Shown here piece after piece: positions 28,515-41,900 of a stretch of DNA of 64,000 nucleotides (within the stretch, counting starts at the first letter, position 1; every line of letters begins with the position of its first letter). This DNA is from Sclerotiophoma versabilis (taxonomy: Eukaryota; Ascomycota; Dothideomycetes; Pleosporales; Didymellaceae), in contig JAAROD010000026.1 of NCBI GenBank assembly GCA_012274445.1, positions 1,208,881 to 1,272,880 of the forward strand, in the 5' to 3' direction. Both the position numbers and the translations under genes were made by a program. Below the pieces are notes generated by a model, which did not search any database, was not told where the DNA came from, and saw nothing but the letters and a program-made list of their open reading frames with translations.

Positions 28515-28826
28515 TATTAGAAGCTAGCTACTAAGAGCTATATATAAGTAAAAACTAAATAGATTTAATACCTTTCTACTAGTATAGAGTCTTATACATA
28601 AATACTAGAAGGTAGAAAGTATATAGGACCTTTTTATAGAATCTATAATTCTCTAGTAGCCTTTATAGTAGTAAGGTAGGCTCTAGTTTAAAGAGTTAAG
28701 AGGGCCTATTATAGAGACTAGAATTACTAGAGTTCTACTAAGAACTTATAGGGCTAGAGCGTAATTAGCTAGAGTGCCTAAGGCCTTCTATGCACTAAGG
28801 CACTAGTCTAGAGCCTAGCCTATTAT
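28515..28826 (-). repeat. Right LTR of Gypsy D
   Basis: Aligns with the left LTR; the last base or two are lost or changed where it abuts Copia E at 28827. Confidence 0.8.
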
Positions 28827-30700
28827 TTAATATAGCTAGTGTGTTTCTTAATATAAGCTACTAGAACTAACCTTAAGTATTTTATATATTACTAAATAGA
28901 TTTAAGAAACCTAACTAAGCTATTCTACTATTATAAACTTTATATAGACTATATAATTTACTAGTTTTATAGTATAATAAGCTTTCTAGTATAATTTAGA
29001 AGCTTAGTTTTATAGTATTAAAAGAAAAGCCTTACTTCTTCTATAATACTAAGTAGAAGATAGTGCTACTCTTCTATATTAATAATATACTTCTTACTAA
29101 CTTTAATAATAATTAAGTAGCTACTAAATAACTAATAAGCTTATTAATAAGTAAATATTAAATTAAAGATTATAGAGTAGCTAAAAGGTTTCTAGGTATC
29201 TAAATACTTATAGACTAAAAGGCCTATACTATAACTCTTATATATAATACCTTTATTAATAAGTTTACTACTAATTTAATATTATAGAAAATAGATTCTT
29301 TTTAAGTATTCTATTTCTAGTAGAAAAGCTACTTAAATATAATATAAAAGCTTTATAGTAAGAGATTAAAGTATTTTAAGAATATATTAGATTTTTACTC
29401 TATATCATAATTATAATCTAACTAGATATATTATTTACTATCTCTTAACTATTCTATTCTTTAATAAATCTAGAAATAGCTTACTTTAAAGAAGCTACTT
29501 AGGTTATTACTTATCTATATTAAATAAAGTACCTAGGTATAAGGTATAGTACTTATAAAGGTAGTTAACTACTAATATATAGTAATATATTACTTACTAA
29601 TAATTATAAAATATAATAATTATCTTAGAGCTATATTATATAGCTTTTTAGTAGTTTAATTATCTAGAAAGCTATATATAAATTAATAGTAATTACTTCT
29701 ACTACTAAAGCTAAATTATATACTTTAGAGTATATAGCTAATAAGTTAGTAGCTCTAAAATAATCTCTAGAAGAACTTTAGCTAGACTTAGAAGTGCTAT
29801 AGGAGATTTTCTATATTTACTAATAAACTATCTAATTAGTAGTTAAAGAGAGTAAGTAGATTACTACCTAGCTCTACTATATAGATATCTAAAATATATA
29901 GTTAAAATAAGAATAAACTAAAGAAAATCTCTAAGTAACCTACTTTAAGACTAGTAAGATACTAGCTAATAGGCTTATAAAAGTACTTTCTAATTTTATT
30001 ATATTTAAACTTATATAGCATTAGTTAAAAGAAAGAAGAAATAGTTATAGAAAAAGAGTATATTAATAAAGAAAGAAAAGCTCTAGAATTACTAAAGAAG
30101 ATAACTTTCTTCTAAAATAGGTATAAGCCTTTCTAGACTACTACTAGTAGCTCTTTTAAGTATATAACTAGCAGCTAAGAAGCTTATAAACGTAAATTAG
30201 CTATAAATAAAAAGAATAACCTTCTCTTTATAGATCTTAGTAGCTTAAAGAACCTACTTATAAGAAGTACTTAAAATAGATACTCTTCTATAAGTAGGCT
30301 CTTTACTACCTAAATAGAGATATAAAGGTTAGTAGCCTACTGTATACTTATTAGCTACTATTATAGATTAAAATAGAGTTACTTACTAAAGTTATTACTC
30401 TACTAGAGGTAATAAGCTTTTCTACTAGCGCTATTCTAAGTAGCTTAAAGGCAGGTAGCTTATAAGCTATTAGTCTACTATTTAAATACTCTATTTAAAA
30501 GAAAACCTATAGAAGATAGTAAGAGTACCTAAAGGTATAATACTAGTAGTACTTACTATAGTAGCTAGTAGTAGTTTTATCTATATATAGTATAACTAAG
30601 CTAGTTACTAGTAGTATATTTATATAGTATATATAAAGAATTACTTTATATATACCTAGTATAGAAGTACCTAGAATAGAAATAGAAAGTATAAAGGTAG

Positions 30701-30733
<33 letters not shown>

Positions 30734-31906
30734 AGGACAGTAGTAGTAGCGCAGCAGCATAGGTAGTAGTAGTAGTAGTAGTAGTAATAGTAGTAGTAGT
30801 AGTAGTAGTTATAGTAGTAGTAGTAGTAGTAATAGCTAAAGAAGTAGCTAAAGTTATAACTATAGGCGTAGGTATAGTTATAGTTATAGTTATAGATATA
30901 GGTATAGGTATAAGTAAGCTAGTAGTACTATAGTAGGTAGTATAAGTATAGAAGGTACTTAGCTTTAGATTCTTTCTATATAAAAGTTAGTAAAACCTAA
31001 AAAGAGCTAGAAAATAGTAATAGTAAAATTTATTAAATACTATCTAATAAAGACTTAGGCTAAAAAATATACTTAATTAAAAGAAAGACTAGAAAGGTAA
31101 TAAAAGAGAAGTTAGAAAGTACTAGAAATACTTAAAAAGTAACTAAGAGATATAAAAGATATATAGAAGCTAAATTAGTATACTTATAGCTATATTAATA
31201 AAGATAACTAGAAAATTAGAGAAATTAAGTAAATAGACAGCTTATATCTAGTACTAACTAGTATAGTAAAAGTAATAGTAAAAGGCTTTACCTACTATAA
31301 GTATTCTAATATTACTAAAGTTAGATAATAGAGTAGTATTATAAAGTATTTAATACTTACTCTTAATATTATAAATAATAGCTAAAGCTAATTAGAGTTA
31401 CTTAGCCTAGGTACCTACCTATAGTAGCTATATAAGTGTTTAAGTAGGCTACTAAGTACTTAAATAAGTTATTATATAATAAGATACTTATAAAGTACCT
31501 ACTAGTTAGGCTTAGATTATATTAGAGCCTATTTTTACTTCTAGAGTATCTAGAATAAGAGCTAAATACTTAAGAAAAGTTAAAAAAGCTTTTAAAAAAT
31601 ATACTCTTATATAAAGCCTTAAGATAAAGTAATAAGTACTTTATAAGTAGATATATCTAAGTATAAATACCTAGAAGGTATATTATATAATAAAGTATAT
31701 AGATTACTACTATAAAGCTTTTTACTTACTTCTATACTCTAATTAGGTTATTCTAGTACCTAACTACTAACTAGCTTTATAAGAGCTTAAAAACTTACTT
31801 TATAACCTCTAAATTCTCTTTATATATAATTATTATTTTAGAAATTGATTATATAGTACTAATTAAATACTATTAATTTTCTAAGTATATTTTTATAAGC
31901 TCTATT
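28827..31906 (+). mobile_element. Partial RIP-mutated Ty1/Copia element E
   Basis: Begins abruptly at D's right LTR, with sequence homologous to element C from about 18130 (reverse transcriptase GAFLNIS block), and continues through RNase H (ILANRLIKVL near 29970). As in C, long extra sequence follows, including a (GTA)n run and the FYIKVS-like motif. It ends in a diverged remnant of the 269-bp Copia LTR (recognisable over about 31857-31906). The 5' two-thirds are missing. Closely related to C but independently diverged. Confidence 0.7.
30697..30830 (+). repeat. (GTA)n microsatellite within Copia E
   Basis: Long run of GTA/TAG triplets with a few interruptions (ATA, GCA). It lies at the same place relative to RNase H as the triplet-rich tract in C (about 20115-20340). 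If translated, the ancestral triplets would encode a homopolymer-like linker. Confidence 0.8.
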
Positions 31907-34275
31907 ATATTTATTATTATATATAATGTATACTATAGGTAATAGTAAAACCTAGTTATCTTATTTCTAGTTACTATAGATTTAAAGATATATTTTTATT
32001 ATCTAATTTATTCTTTCTATTAATTTATCTATCTATAGATAATAGGCTATAGATAGCTTTTTCTTAGTGCCTAATATAGTAAGTATTATAGTCTAATAGT
32101 TTAATATAAAAAGCTTAATATAATTAGCTATTAAGTTAGCTAGGTAATTAAGCTAGCTACCTTATATAGCTACCTACCTTAATATATAGATAACTTAATA
32201 CTATAATATTATACTATAGCTTATAGTATATTAAATTAATTTACTCTATTTATAGTATCTTGCTTATATATATGCTTATTATACCTAGCCTAACTATACC
32301 TCCTATAGTGTTAAGAACCTTCTCTACTACTACCTATTTATACTCTCTTCTTATACCTTTCTAATTCTACCTATACTACTACCTCTTATATAGCTATTAT
32401 TTTCTCTACTTCTTACTATAATAGAGTTTCTCTATACTAGATCTAATTTCTTTTATATACTTTATACTTAGAAGTAGCTTTATTTACTACTTAAAGCTTA
32501 ACTATCTTAGATACTATAAGTACCTAGGAATACACTATTATATTAGCTCCCTTTTTAAACTACTGCACTATCTTAATAATTAAAGCTAGAGGTAAACTAT
32601 AGTATTACCTAATCTAGTTAGATATTAGCGTTAATTAAGCTAATATTTTAGCAGTATTACTTAGTATTCTAGGTTACTAGGTAGTAGGCTCTAGTAAAGG
32701 TAGTATTAGCGTATAAGGCTTTACTTTAAGCTTTAATAGCACTACCTCTAAGTTATCTAGAACTAAGCTTATTACTTAGAAGCTTAATTAGATACTATTA
32801 GATAAAAACACCTTATTAAATACCTAATTAAAGGTAGCTAAGAATATTTCTTATTAATATAAGTAATATAGCTATTTACTAAGATATTAATTTCTATCTT
32901 ATATACTTATTTTAATAGAGTAAAACAGCGTATATTAAGTAGCTATAGAATATAGAAGGTGTAAGAAGGTATATAGAAAGTAATAATTTTATTCTTCTTA
33001 TATAGATTCTAGAAGGTAAGTAACTTATAGCTCTTATAGCTATTAATAATTAGTAGCTAGTAGCTACCTATAATTTAGGCTATTATATACTAGATAAAGT
33101 ACTTTAGCTACTCTAGGCCTAGTTAATTTATTATCTAGCTATTCTTGCTAATACTAATACACTAATCCTTTATATTAGAATACTAGGCCTAGTTATATTT
33201 CTTTACTTTAAAGATAAAGAAGGGTAGAATAACCTACTCTATAGCGTTAATTATAGTAATTAACATTACCTACTTATAGTTACTAGGCTAGACTCTAAGT
33301 AGCTTAAGATACCTCGTAAATACTATTACTACCTTAATAGACTCTTTAACACCTATTTAGAAGCTTATCTTATTAAAGTTATAGGTATCTTAGTTCTAGA
33401 TACTATATTTAGCTTTAATATTATATATAAGGTTAAAGTAGAGGCTAATAATAGCTAGATTACTATATAAGACTCTCTAGTAATTATACTATGTAGTTAC
33501 CTAAGACTTAATTTTCGGCGTCTAGTTTATAAAGTGCCTAGCCTATTTTTCTCTAACCTTACTACTACTATAAGTAGCTAGTAGTTAATTAGCTATTTTA
33601 TATATATAGTTTAGTATAGAGGTAAAGCCTTATATATTAAGCTTTCTTATATATTATATTACTACCTTCTCTTTAGGCTTAGTAAGCCTTAATCTACTAT
33701 AGTAGAAATTATATTATAAGGTAGTTTTAGTATATTAGTCTTAAAGAGTTAATTAAAAAATATTATAGATAGTAGCAGTACGCTATTAGCTTATTAATGT
33801 GTTAGATTTTATAGCTTAAATAGTAAGAATTATTCTATCTTTAGAAGGAAGTAATCTAAGATTAAGTTATTAAGATATTAGATAAGAGGTAGATTAAGGT
33901 ATAATCTTAGTAAAGGTAGCTAGCTTAATTACCTAGCTAACTTAATAGCTAATTATATTATCTTTATTACTAATAATTAATTTAGATATTCTATAGTAGT
34001 AAATAATCTAATTTATAAATACTATAGCTAACTATTATATAGTATAGCTGTATTTAAATAGTATTATCTTAGTATACCTAGTAAATTAATTTACTATAAT
34101 AAAGATTAAGTTATAGGTATATTCTATAATAGAGTTCTTAGAGAGTAGTAATAATAAAATAAGATCTATTATAATATCTATCTATAGTACTAGAAGAAGC
34201 TATAGTACTAATACTTCTTTATACTTAGTATATATATAATACTTATTCTATTATTACTTTATATAGTTTTTATTA
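31907..34275 (-). mobile_element. RIP-mutated fragment F of the intact chromovirus family, split by a DNA transposon
   Basis: 31907-32117 and 33961-34275 together align with the integrase-coding part of the intact element (about 47494-48020). The two halves join exactly once the inserted 1841-bp element and one TA are removed. No LTR is attached; both ends are truncated. The left neighbour is the LTR remnant of Copia E. Confidence 0.8.
32118..33958. mobile_element. Tc1/mariner-like element with 46-bp perfect terminal inverted repeats
   Basis: Inserted in fragment F. The first 46 bp (32118-32163, starting ATATAATTAGCTATTAAG) are perfectly repeated in inverted orientation at 33913-33958. The insertion duplicated the dinucleotide TA (32116-32117 and 33959-33960), shown directly by comparison with the intact element's GCTTATCTCTG at 47700-47710. 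TA duplication is typical of the Tc1/mariner/pogo superfamily. The 1.75-kb interior is RIP-mutated; a + strand frame near 33480-33900 can be followed with TAG read through, but I see no DDE blocks. It may encode a diverged transposase or be non-autonomous. Confidence 0.85.
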
Positions 34276-35000
34276 AGAGTTAAAGTAGCCTTTTAATAAG
34301 TATATATTTATTTTATACTAAAGAAGTAGAAAAGTAAAGAAAAGAGAAAACTTTATTTCTTTTTATATAAGATATAGTAAAGTACTAAGCTATACCTTTA
34401 TAATTATATATACTAGCTTAGTATATAGTTCTATATACTTAGAGCTTAGCCTATTAAAATACTTTTTTTCTTTTTTTTAATATGTTTACTTATATATAGA
34501 ACTAGTATAGTAATATAATAGTAAGATAGTTACCTATAGGCTACTCTTCTAAAAATAAGTTATAGAGTCTAAATTAAGTAATCTAGCTTTTATTATAGAG
34601 CTATAATCTTATTATATTTATACTTCTTTACTTATACTTATATAGCTCTAGCTAATTATAACGTATTTATATTTAGCTCTTATACTACTAATAGTTCTAA
34701 TTAGTTATATTACTTTATCTTATAACTTAACTTATAATTACTCTTTAATATAGTAACTATTAGTTTATTAACTTTAAATTAAGATTTCTATAGCCTTAGT
34801 AAAGGTATATAGGTTTAAGTCTTTTATATAAACTATATATACTTCTTTCTAAAAGCTTTTTTTTCTCTTTATCTTATACTTAACTTATAAATTATTCTAT
34901 AGGTTTTATATACTTTTTTAGAAGTCTTTTTCTTTTTAATCTTTTACTTTTATATATTATTATATCTACTTCTACTTATAGTATATAGAGTTCTAGTAGC
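34276..35000. other. AT-rich DNA with no recognised feature
   Basis: Long T/A-rich stretch with pyrimidine runs. No repeat partner in this window, LTR end or conserved domain noticed. Confidence 0.5.
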
Positions 35001-35570
35001 TAGGCTAGTAAATAGGTAGAGGTTAGGTAGAGGTTAAGTAGGTTATATAACCTACCTCTACTTAACTCTAACCTCTACCTACGCTAGTAGCTGCTAAGCA
35101 GGTATAGATTAAGTTAAGGTAGCACTAGCATAGGTAGAGGTTAGGTAGAGGTAGCACTAGCGTAAGTAGAGGTTAGGTAAGCTTAGTTAGTATATTATAA
35201 TTTTAGAATTATTATACAGCTAAGAAGGCCTACTTAGAATAACTAGAATTTAGCTAGTTAAAAATAGAGTAAAGGTATATATATATATACACTCTAAATT
35301 TAGTATTATAGATAGTTATTATAGTACTTTATTACAGTACTACCTACCTAGGTACTCTAAACTTAACCTCTACCTACGCTAGTGCTACCCTAACCTAACC
35401 TCTACCTATACTAGTACTACCCCTACCTAACCTCTACCTACGCTAGTACTACTCTAACCTAACCTATACCTACGCTAGAGGTACTCTAACCTAACCTATA
35501 CCTGTAGCCTATACAACTCTAACCTAACTCTAACCTAATATTAGGTACTCTAAACCTATTTACTAGCCTA
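35001..35570. mobile_element. Fold-back element with inverted arrays of a short tandem motif
   Basis: A 17-bp terminal inverted repeat (35001-35017, TAGGCTAGTAAATAGGT; 35554-35570, its exact complement) encloses two opposed arrays. The left arm carries GGTAGAGGTTAGG and GGTAGCACTAGCGTA repeats on the + strand; the right arm (about 35345-35545) carries the same units as CCTAACCTCTACC and TACGCTAGTGCTACC. The central ~150 bp are AT-rich. Size (570 bp), absent coding potential and arm structure fit a fold-back or MITE-type non-autonomous element. No clear target duplication identified. Confidence 0.65.
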
Positions 35571-35671
35571 CTAGTAGCTAGCTACGTAGTAGCTTTAACT
35601 ATTTTTAAGGTTCTACTAGTAGCTCTATAAATAGTACTTACTCTACTACCTTTAACTACTTTATTAATATT

Positions 35672-36455
35672 ACTTATTATTATAGACTAGGTTCTAGCTC
35701 TATATACGTACTATATAGTATATATAGCTATTATTATATAATTTCTACTTTAAGCTTCTAATTAATATATAGTTAGCTCTATTTAGTTCTTATATAATAT
35801 AACTCTGCAGCCTATATATAGAACTCTATTAATTAATCTTAGTTCTATATACTAGTTACTAGTTAGTTTCTATATACAGCTTCTATATAGTATTAGAAGT
35901 AATAGCCTCTTATATATTAATTAATTACTTTAGCTAGCTTACTAGCTAGCTAGCTAGAGACTATCTTTTATAATATCTAGCTAAGATTAGTTATCTCTAT
36001 TATTACTTATATAATAGTTATAATAAGAACTCTAGAACTAGTAAGTAGAAATTTAGTTACTCTATACAGACCTAATAGCTTCTTACTAGGACCTACTTTA
36101 GGTTTAATAATAGCTCTCTATATAACTAGAACTAGTACTCTACCTACTAAACTTTCTATACTTTAATAAAAAGCTATATATACTCTATATATAGTTACTA
36201 TCTATTTAAGCTAAGCTTAGATTAGAATACCTCTTTAGAGTAAATGCGTTTAACTATATATAAGATAGACTTAAGTAGCCTTAGTAGGCTTCTATTCTTT
36301 ACCTCTGCTAGCTAGTAGAAGATACTTAGTCTTAGAATCTAAATACTATCTTCTTTTTCTTCTAATATCTCTACTATAACCTCTAGAAATAGTAAGAAGC
36401 TATCTAATATTTCTCCTCTATATAGTAAAGAGATAATAAGTCTTTTATTATATAC
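35672..36455 (+). repeat. Repeat module G, copy 2 (uninterrupted)
   Basis: Aligns with 12972-13756. It runs straight into module X through TACCTTACGCGC, showing what the locus looked like before Copia C inserted. Confidence 0.72.
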
Positions 36456-36577
36456 CTTACGCGCTTTAAATATTTAATATATTAGGTAAATATATTCTTC
36501 TAGCCTACTATATTCTATATTATATCTCTCTACTAAGAACTCTATTAGTCTTTCTACTAGTTTTTTAAAGAGTTAAC
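36456..36577 (+). repeat. Repeat module X, copy 2, with empty target sites of C and D
   Basis: CTTAC at 36456-36460 corresponds to the target of Copia C, and TTAAC at 36573-36577 to that of Gypsy D. The sequence between them matches 21309-21430. Confidence 0.72.
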
Positions 36578-38955
36578 TAACTTTCTATATAACCTTCTTT
36601 ATAAGATATATAGAGAGCTTATATAAGCTTATAAGTATTTTATATAATTATCTATTTCTAGTTTAAAACCTCTTTGTATAGATATATATAAGATAGAAGG
36701 TATTAAGATAGGTATAGTATATTCTACTAAATTCTACTAATTCTTAACCTTATTAATAAAATACTAATCTTTCTACCTTAAGAATAACCTATACCTCTGC
36801 TATAGATTATATAGCTACTAGATTATAAGTTACCTATAATTCTCTTACTAGAATACTCTTCTAGAAATAATATGTTTAGATATAACCTATATAAATAAGT
36901 CTATAGTATATAGTATAACTTTAAATATACTATATAGCTCTTCTTAGAGAGAGAGTATTATTATAGGCTAAGTTCTAGTCTTATATATACGCTACGTAGT
37001 ATATATAGCTATTATTATATAATTTCTACCTTAAGCCTCTAATTAATATATAGTTAGCTCTATTTAGTTCTTATATAATATAACTCTACAGCCTATATAT
37101 AGAACTTTAATAATTAATTTTAGTTCTATATACTAGTTACTAGTTAGTTTCTATATATAGCTTCTATATAGTATTAGAAGTAATAGCCTTTTATAATTAT
37201 TAGCTTATTACTTATATAACTACTAGAATTATTATTCTAGTTAATATTAATATTTCTTAAGATTCTACTAACTTTATATAGTACTATACTATATAGTATA
37301 TTAAAGATAAGGCTATTACTAATAAGCTTTACTAGGTTCTTAGATTTACTTTTATATAGTATTCTTCTTTTTTATAGTTTTCTTTTTACTAATATTCTAT
37401 ATAGATTAATATCTATTATATTACTAACTACTTTTTCTACTTTTATAACTAGTTCTTATATAATACTATTTTTAGTTCTAGAGTCTATAATTACTTTTCT
37501 ATTATTACCTATATAACTATTTATACTTACTAGCTACTTACTAAGTACTCTTTTTACTTTATAGCCTTTATTATTTACTTTTATAGTACTATTAACCTTA
37601 CTAGTTATACTAATAACTATACTACTACTATCTAAGGTAAGAAGATATTTATAGCTTTTCTTAGCTACGTATCTATTACTAGGTAGTAGAATAGAGCCTA
37701 CTCTAACTATATATAGAGTAATAGTAGTACTTATTACTACTTTACTAACTTTTATATAGGTACTTCTTCTAAGTCTACTAATAGTACTTCTAGTACCTTT
37801 AGTTATTCTAGTAAATAGGCTATTACAACCTCTATAGAATAGAAACACTTTAGTAATACTAAGTAGGCTCTTAGTAGTATATATAGTCTTTCTATATAGT
37901 TACTATCTATAGTATAAATAAGGTTCTTCTTTTAGTCTCTAGCTAGTCTTTTAATAAGTAGCTATATATCTTTTATATAAGCTATCTAACTTTTATAAGC
38001 TTTAGTATTAATAATATTTACTTTTAGCTTTTAAGTTAGAGCTTTATAACCTATCTACTTAACTTAATATTATAGTTAACTATTCTATATATATTTATTA
38101 ATAATACTTTTAATAGTATATTCTAGATATTTTTCTTAGTTATTATCTTATTTAAAACTACTTCTAGTACTTAATTATTATATAATAAGAGTAGTAGATT
38201 AGTTATAGTAAGCTGTAGTAAATTAATATAATAGAACTTAGTCTACTATAGAATATAAAGTTTAACCTAGTAGAGATCTTTAATATAGGCTACTTTAAAC
38301 TTTTAATTTTTCTAGTTAAGCTTCTTACTAGGTGTAAGAAGCTATTACTTCTAATACTATATAGAAGCTATACGTAGAAACTATTTAGTAACTAGTATAT
38401 AGAACTAAAATTAATTATTAAAGTTCTATATACAGGCTGTAGAGTTATATTATATAAGAACTAAATAGAGCTAACTATTTATTAATTAGAAGCTTAAAGT
38501 AGAAATTATATAATAATAGCTATATATACTACGTAGCGTATATATAAGGCTAGGACCTAGCCTATAATAATACTCTCTTTCTAAGAAGAGCTATATAGTA
38601 TATTTAAAGTTATACTATATACTATAGACTTATTTATATAGGTTATATCTAAACATATTATTTCTAGAAGAGTATTCTAGTAAGAGAATTATAGGTAACT
38701 TATAATCTAGTAGCTATATAATCTATAGCAGAGGTATAGGTTATTCTTAAGGTAGAAAGATTAGTATTTTATTAATAAGGTTAAGAATTAGCAGAATCTA
38801 GTAGAATATACTATATCTATCTTAATACCTTCTATCTTATATATCTCTATATAAGAAGGTTTTAAACTAGAAATAGGTTATTATATATAATAGTTATAAG
38901 CTTATATACGCTCTATATATTTATTATAAGAAATATTATAAAAAGAGTTAGTTAA
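36578..38955. repeat. Large inverted repeat (arms ~0.6 kb) with ~1.15-kb spacer
   Basis: The left arm (about 36578-37195) is repeated in inverted orientation at about 38345-38955. Arms match from TAACTAACTTT at the outside, through long co-linear stretches around 36690-36960, to the shared ~230-bp G-start module at the inside. The spacer holds a minus-strand open frame of 104 codons (37534-37848), unusually long for RIP-mutated DNA, with no recognised domain. The structure looks like a DNA transposon with long terminal inverted repeats, or the centre of the larger inverted duplication. Confidence 0.65.
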
Positions 38956-41900
38956 TATAATAGGCTAGGCTCTAGACTAGTGCCTTAGTATATAGAAGGC
39001 CTTAGGCACTTTAGCTAATTATGCTCTAGCTCTATAGGTTCTTAAAAGAACTCTAGTAATTTTAGTCTCTATAATAGGCCCTCTAAAACCCTCTAGACTA
39101 GAGCCTACCTTACTACTATAAAGGCTACTAGAGGATTATAGACTCTATAAACAGGTTCTATATACCTTCTACCTTCTAGTATATATATATAAGACTCTAT
39201 ACTAGTAAATAGGTATTAAATTTTTTTAGTTTCTACTTATATATAGCCTTTAGTAGCTAGCTTCTTATAATTAAATTTAATTACTCTTTTCTTCTACTAA
39301 CATATACTAAAAGGTACTACTTAGAATAGATAGAAGTACTAATAATACTATAAGGTGCCTATTAAACTATAGAATTAAGTTATATAATAGAAATAACTTA
39401 AGGTTAGATATCTATAGCAAAGTATAACACTAAGCTATTATAACCCTCTCTAAGGAATAGTAAGAAGAGGCTCTAAACAGAGCTATAATAAACCTAGTAA
39501 ACTATCTACTATAGTTATAATTACTAGAGGATATATTAGTACTACCTAGCGCTAAGCTACTAGTTCTAATAAGCGCCCCTAAGAAGTCTTAAGATAACTA
39601 ACTCTAGAAACATATTACCTACCTAGTAGAAACTTAAGTATAGCAGCTTATAAGTTAATAGAACTTAAACTCTAATACTTTATCTATAATAGTAATACCT
39701 AATATTTAGTATTACCACTTCTCTTAACTAACTAAACTTCTAGATATAGAGAAGTTTAGCAGAAACAGATAAGTATACTAGATATTTAGATTCTAAATAG
39801 TTAATAAACTTATATTACTAGAAGACTACTCTAGTATTAGAGTAGTATATATTATTAACTAGTTAGAAGAATAAGCTATATATATAGGTCTTTTATAGAA
39901 AGATTAGAACCTAGATAGAATAATAGATAACTTCTAAGTATTTCTAAATAAATAGTATAAGAACTTTTTATTTAATAAATACTTACGTTATAGGCTTTAG
40001 ATAATAATAATAAAGAAATATAATTAGTCTCTAAAAACCTTTAATATAGAATTTATCTAACTAGCGTATAATATAGTAGAAGAAAATAATACCTAGAACC
40101 TTAAAATAAGGTATATATTAGCACTCTGCCTAGATTTCTAAGAGAAAGTAATATTAGTAGATATTCTAAAAGAATAGAACCTCTAGATACTTATAGTAAG
40201 AGTTTCTAAAGTAGAAATTATTATATAATAAGTATAAAGTTATATTAATAGAAACTTTAATAGAAGTAATAAAAGACCTAATAATAATAATAAAATAGAT
40301 TAAGAAGCTACTAAGGCCTATATAGGTTATATAGAACTAGATAACTATAAGAGAGTAGAATAGTAGCTCTAAGAAATAATAGAAAAATAGAGGTCTAATA
40401 ACTAGTGCGTATATTATAGAAAGAATAGCTACTACGTAAACTAATATAAACTTAGACTAGTAAAAAGGCCTAATAGTATCTAGGTAAAAGCTATAACTAT
40501 AACTAATACTCTAGAAGAAATTTCTAAATTAGAAAGATCTAACTTAGAAAACTAGTTACTTCTACCTATAGACGCAGACAGAAGTTAAGAAGTAAGAAAG
40601 TAAAGAAAAATAAATCTTTTAGAGAGTTCTACTAGCAGTAGCTAGATAGTAAACCTATATTCTTTTATATACTAGTAGATAAAACAGCTATAGTATATAT
40701 ACTAATTAATACTAGTTATTTAACCTATAGAATTATCTTCTCTAGATTTATAAAAAAATATAAACTATTATACACCTAAGCTTATAAGAGAAGAATAACT
40801 AGTATTACTAGAAAGATATTATAAATTATAGAAGTAACTAAGTTTAATCTAGATATAGATAGATATAAGGAAACTTTATAAGCTTATATTCTAGAAGATA
40901 AAGAAAAATATAAATTTATACTAGAATAGCCCTAGATAGACTAGTATAATATAATACTAGTATTTATAAAAAGGTTAATATTTATATACTCCTCTAAAAT
41001 ATAAGTAAGAAGCTAAGAAGAAATTAAACCTAACTAGGTTATATAATAGGTAAACCTAGCTCTATTCTAGGCTCTATAAAAGAGGTCTTATAAAGACCTA
41101 AATACTATAGTCTTCTCTACTTTAATAGTAGATATTTAGAAAATACTTAAGAAAAAAGAGTTAGTAGACCTATAGATAGTTCTACTAGACTATCTAAAAA
41201 GTAAATACTAGACGTTTTTAAAAATAAAAGCTAATAAGCTTACTGTTTACTAAGAACTAGATATTAACTACTCTATAGAGTTAATAGAAGAAAATAAGAA
41301 ACTAGCTACTATCTCTTAGAGTCTACTTTATAATATATCTAGAGAAGAACTTTTAGTACTTAGGTAATAACTAACTAGCTGCCTAAATAAAGAACTTATA
41401 TAAGTTAGTAAGTTAAGTATATTAGCTCTAGTTCTCTTTATAAAGAAACTAAATAGAGAACTAAGGTTCTATATAGACTACTAAGTACTAAATACTATTA
41501 TAAAAAAGAACTAATACTTCTTTTTATTAATATATAAGATAATATCTTAAATCTTAAAAGTAAAGTAGTTTACTAAGGTTAATATAATCTAGGCCTTTTA
41601 TAAGATCTATATAGTAGGTAGAAATAAATAGAAAACTACTTTCTAGACCTGCTTTAGCTTCTATAAATAGTTAGTAATACTATTTAAGTTAGCTAATACT
41701 TTTAGCACCTTCTAATAGTATATTAACTAGATACTCTAAGAATTTCTTAATAAATAGTACTCTGCTTATATTAATAATATACTAATTTACTCTAGTAGAA
41801 GTAAAAAAGAATATAAATAGAAGGTACTTAAGATTATATAGAAACTAGGTAAAGCTAGCCTATATCTAGATATAAAACAGAGTAAATTCTCTATTTAGTT

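Larger units (their letters stand above)
21431..28826 (-). mobile_element. Full-length RIP-mutated Ty3/Gypsy retrotransposon D
   Basis: LTRs of about 312-314 bp (21431-21744 and 28515-28826) bound 6.8 kb encoding a degenerate Gypsy polyprotein on the minus strand. Left flank is TTAAC (21426-21430), matching the empty site at 36573-36577. The right flank is not the expected continuation of that site but Copia element E, so the right junction was rearranged. The part 25310-28826 is duplicated, inverted, at 38956-42474, and that copy does have the expected flank (GTTAA, 38951-38955). Family differs from both A and the intact chromovirus. Confidence 0.83.

Noticed and set aside
28827..28831. TTAAT as right target duplication of Gypsy D
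   Set aside because: It could be read as a RIP-changed TTAAC, but the sequence beyond it is Copia E (homologous to C from 18131), not the expected module continuation, so the junction is a rearrangement.
34990..35560. Telomere repeats
   Set aside because: TTAGG/CCTAAC occurs but in longer composite units, in both orientations, inside a TIR-bounded element.
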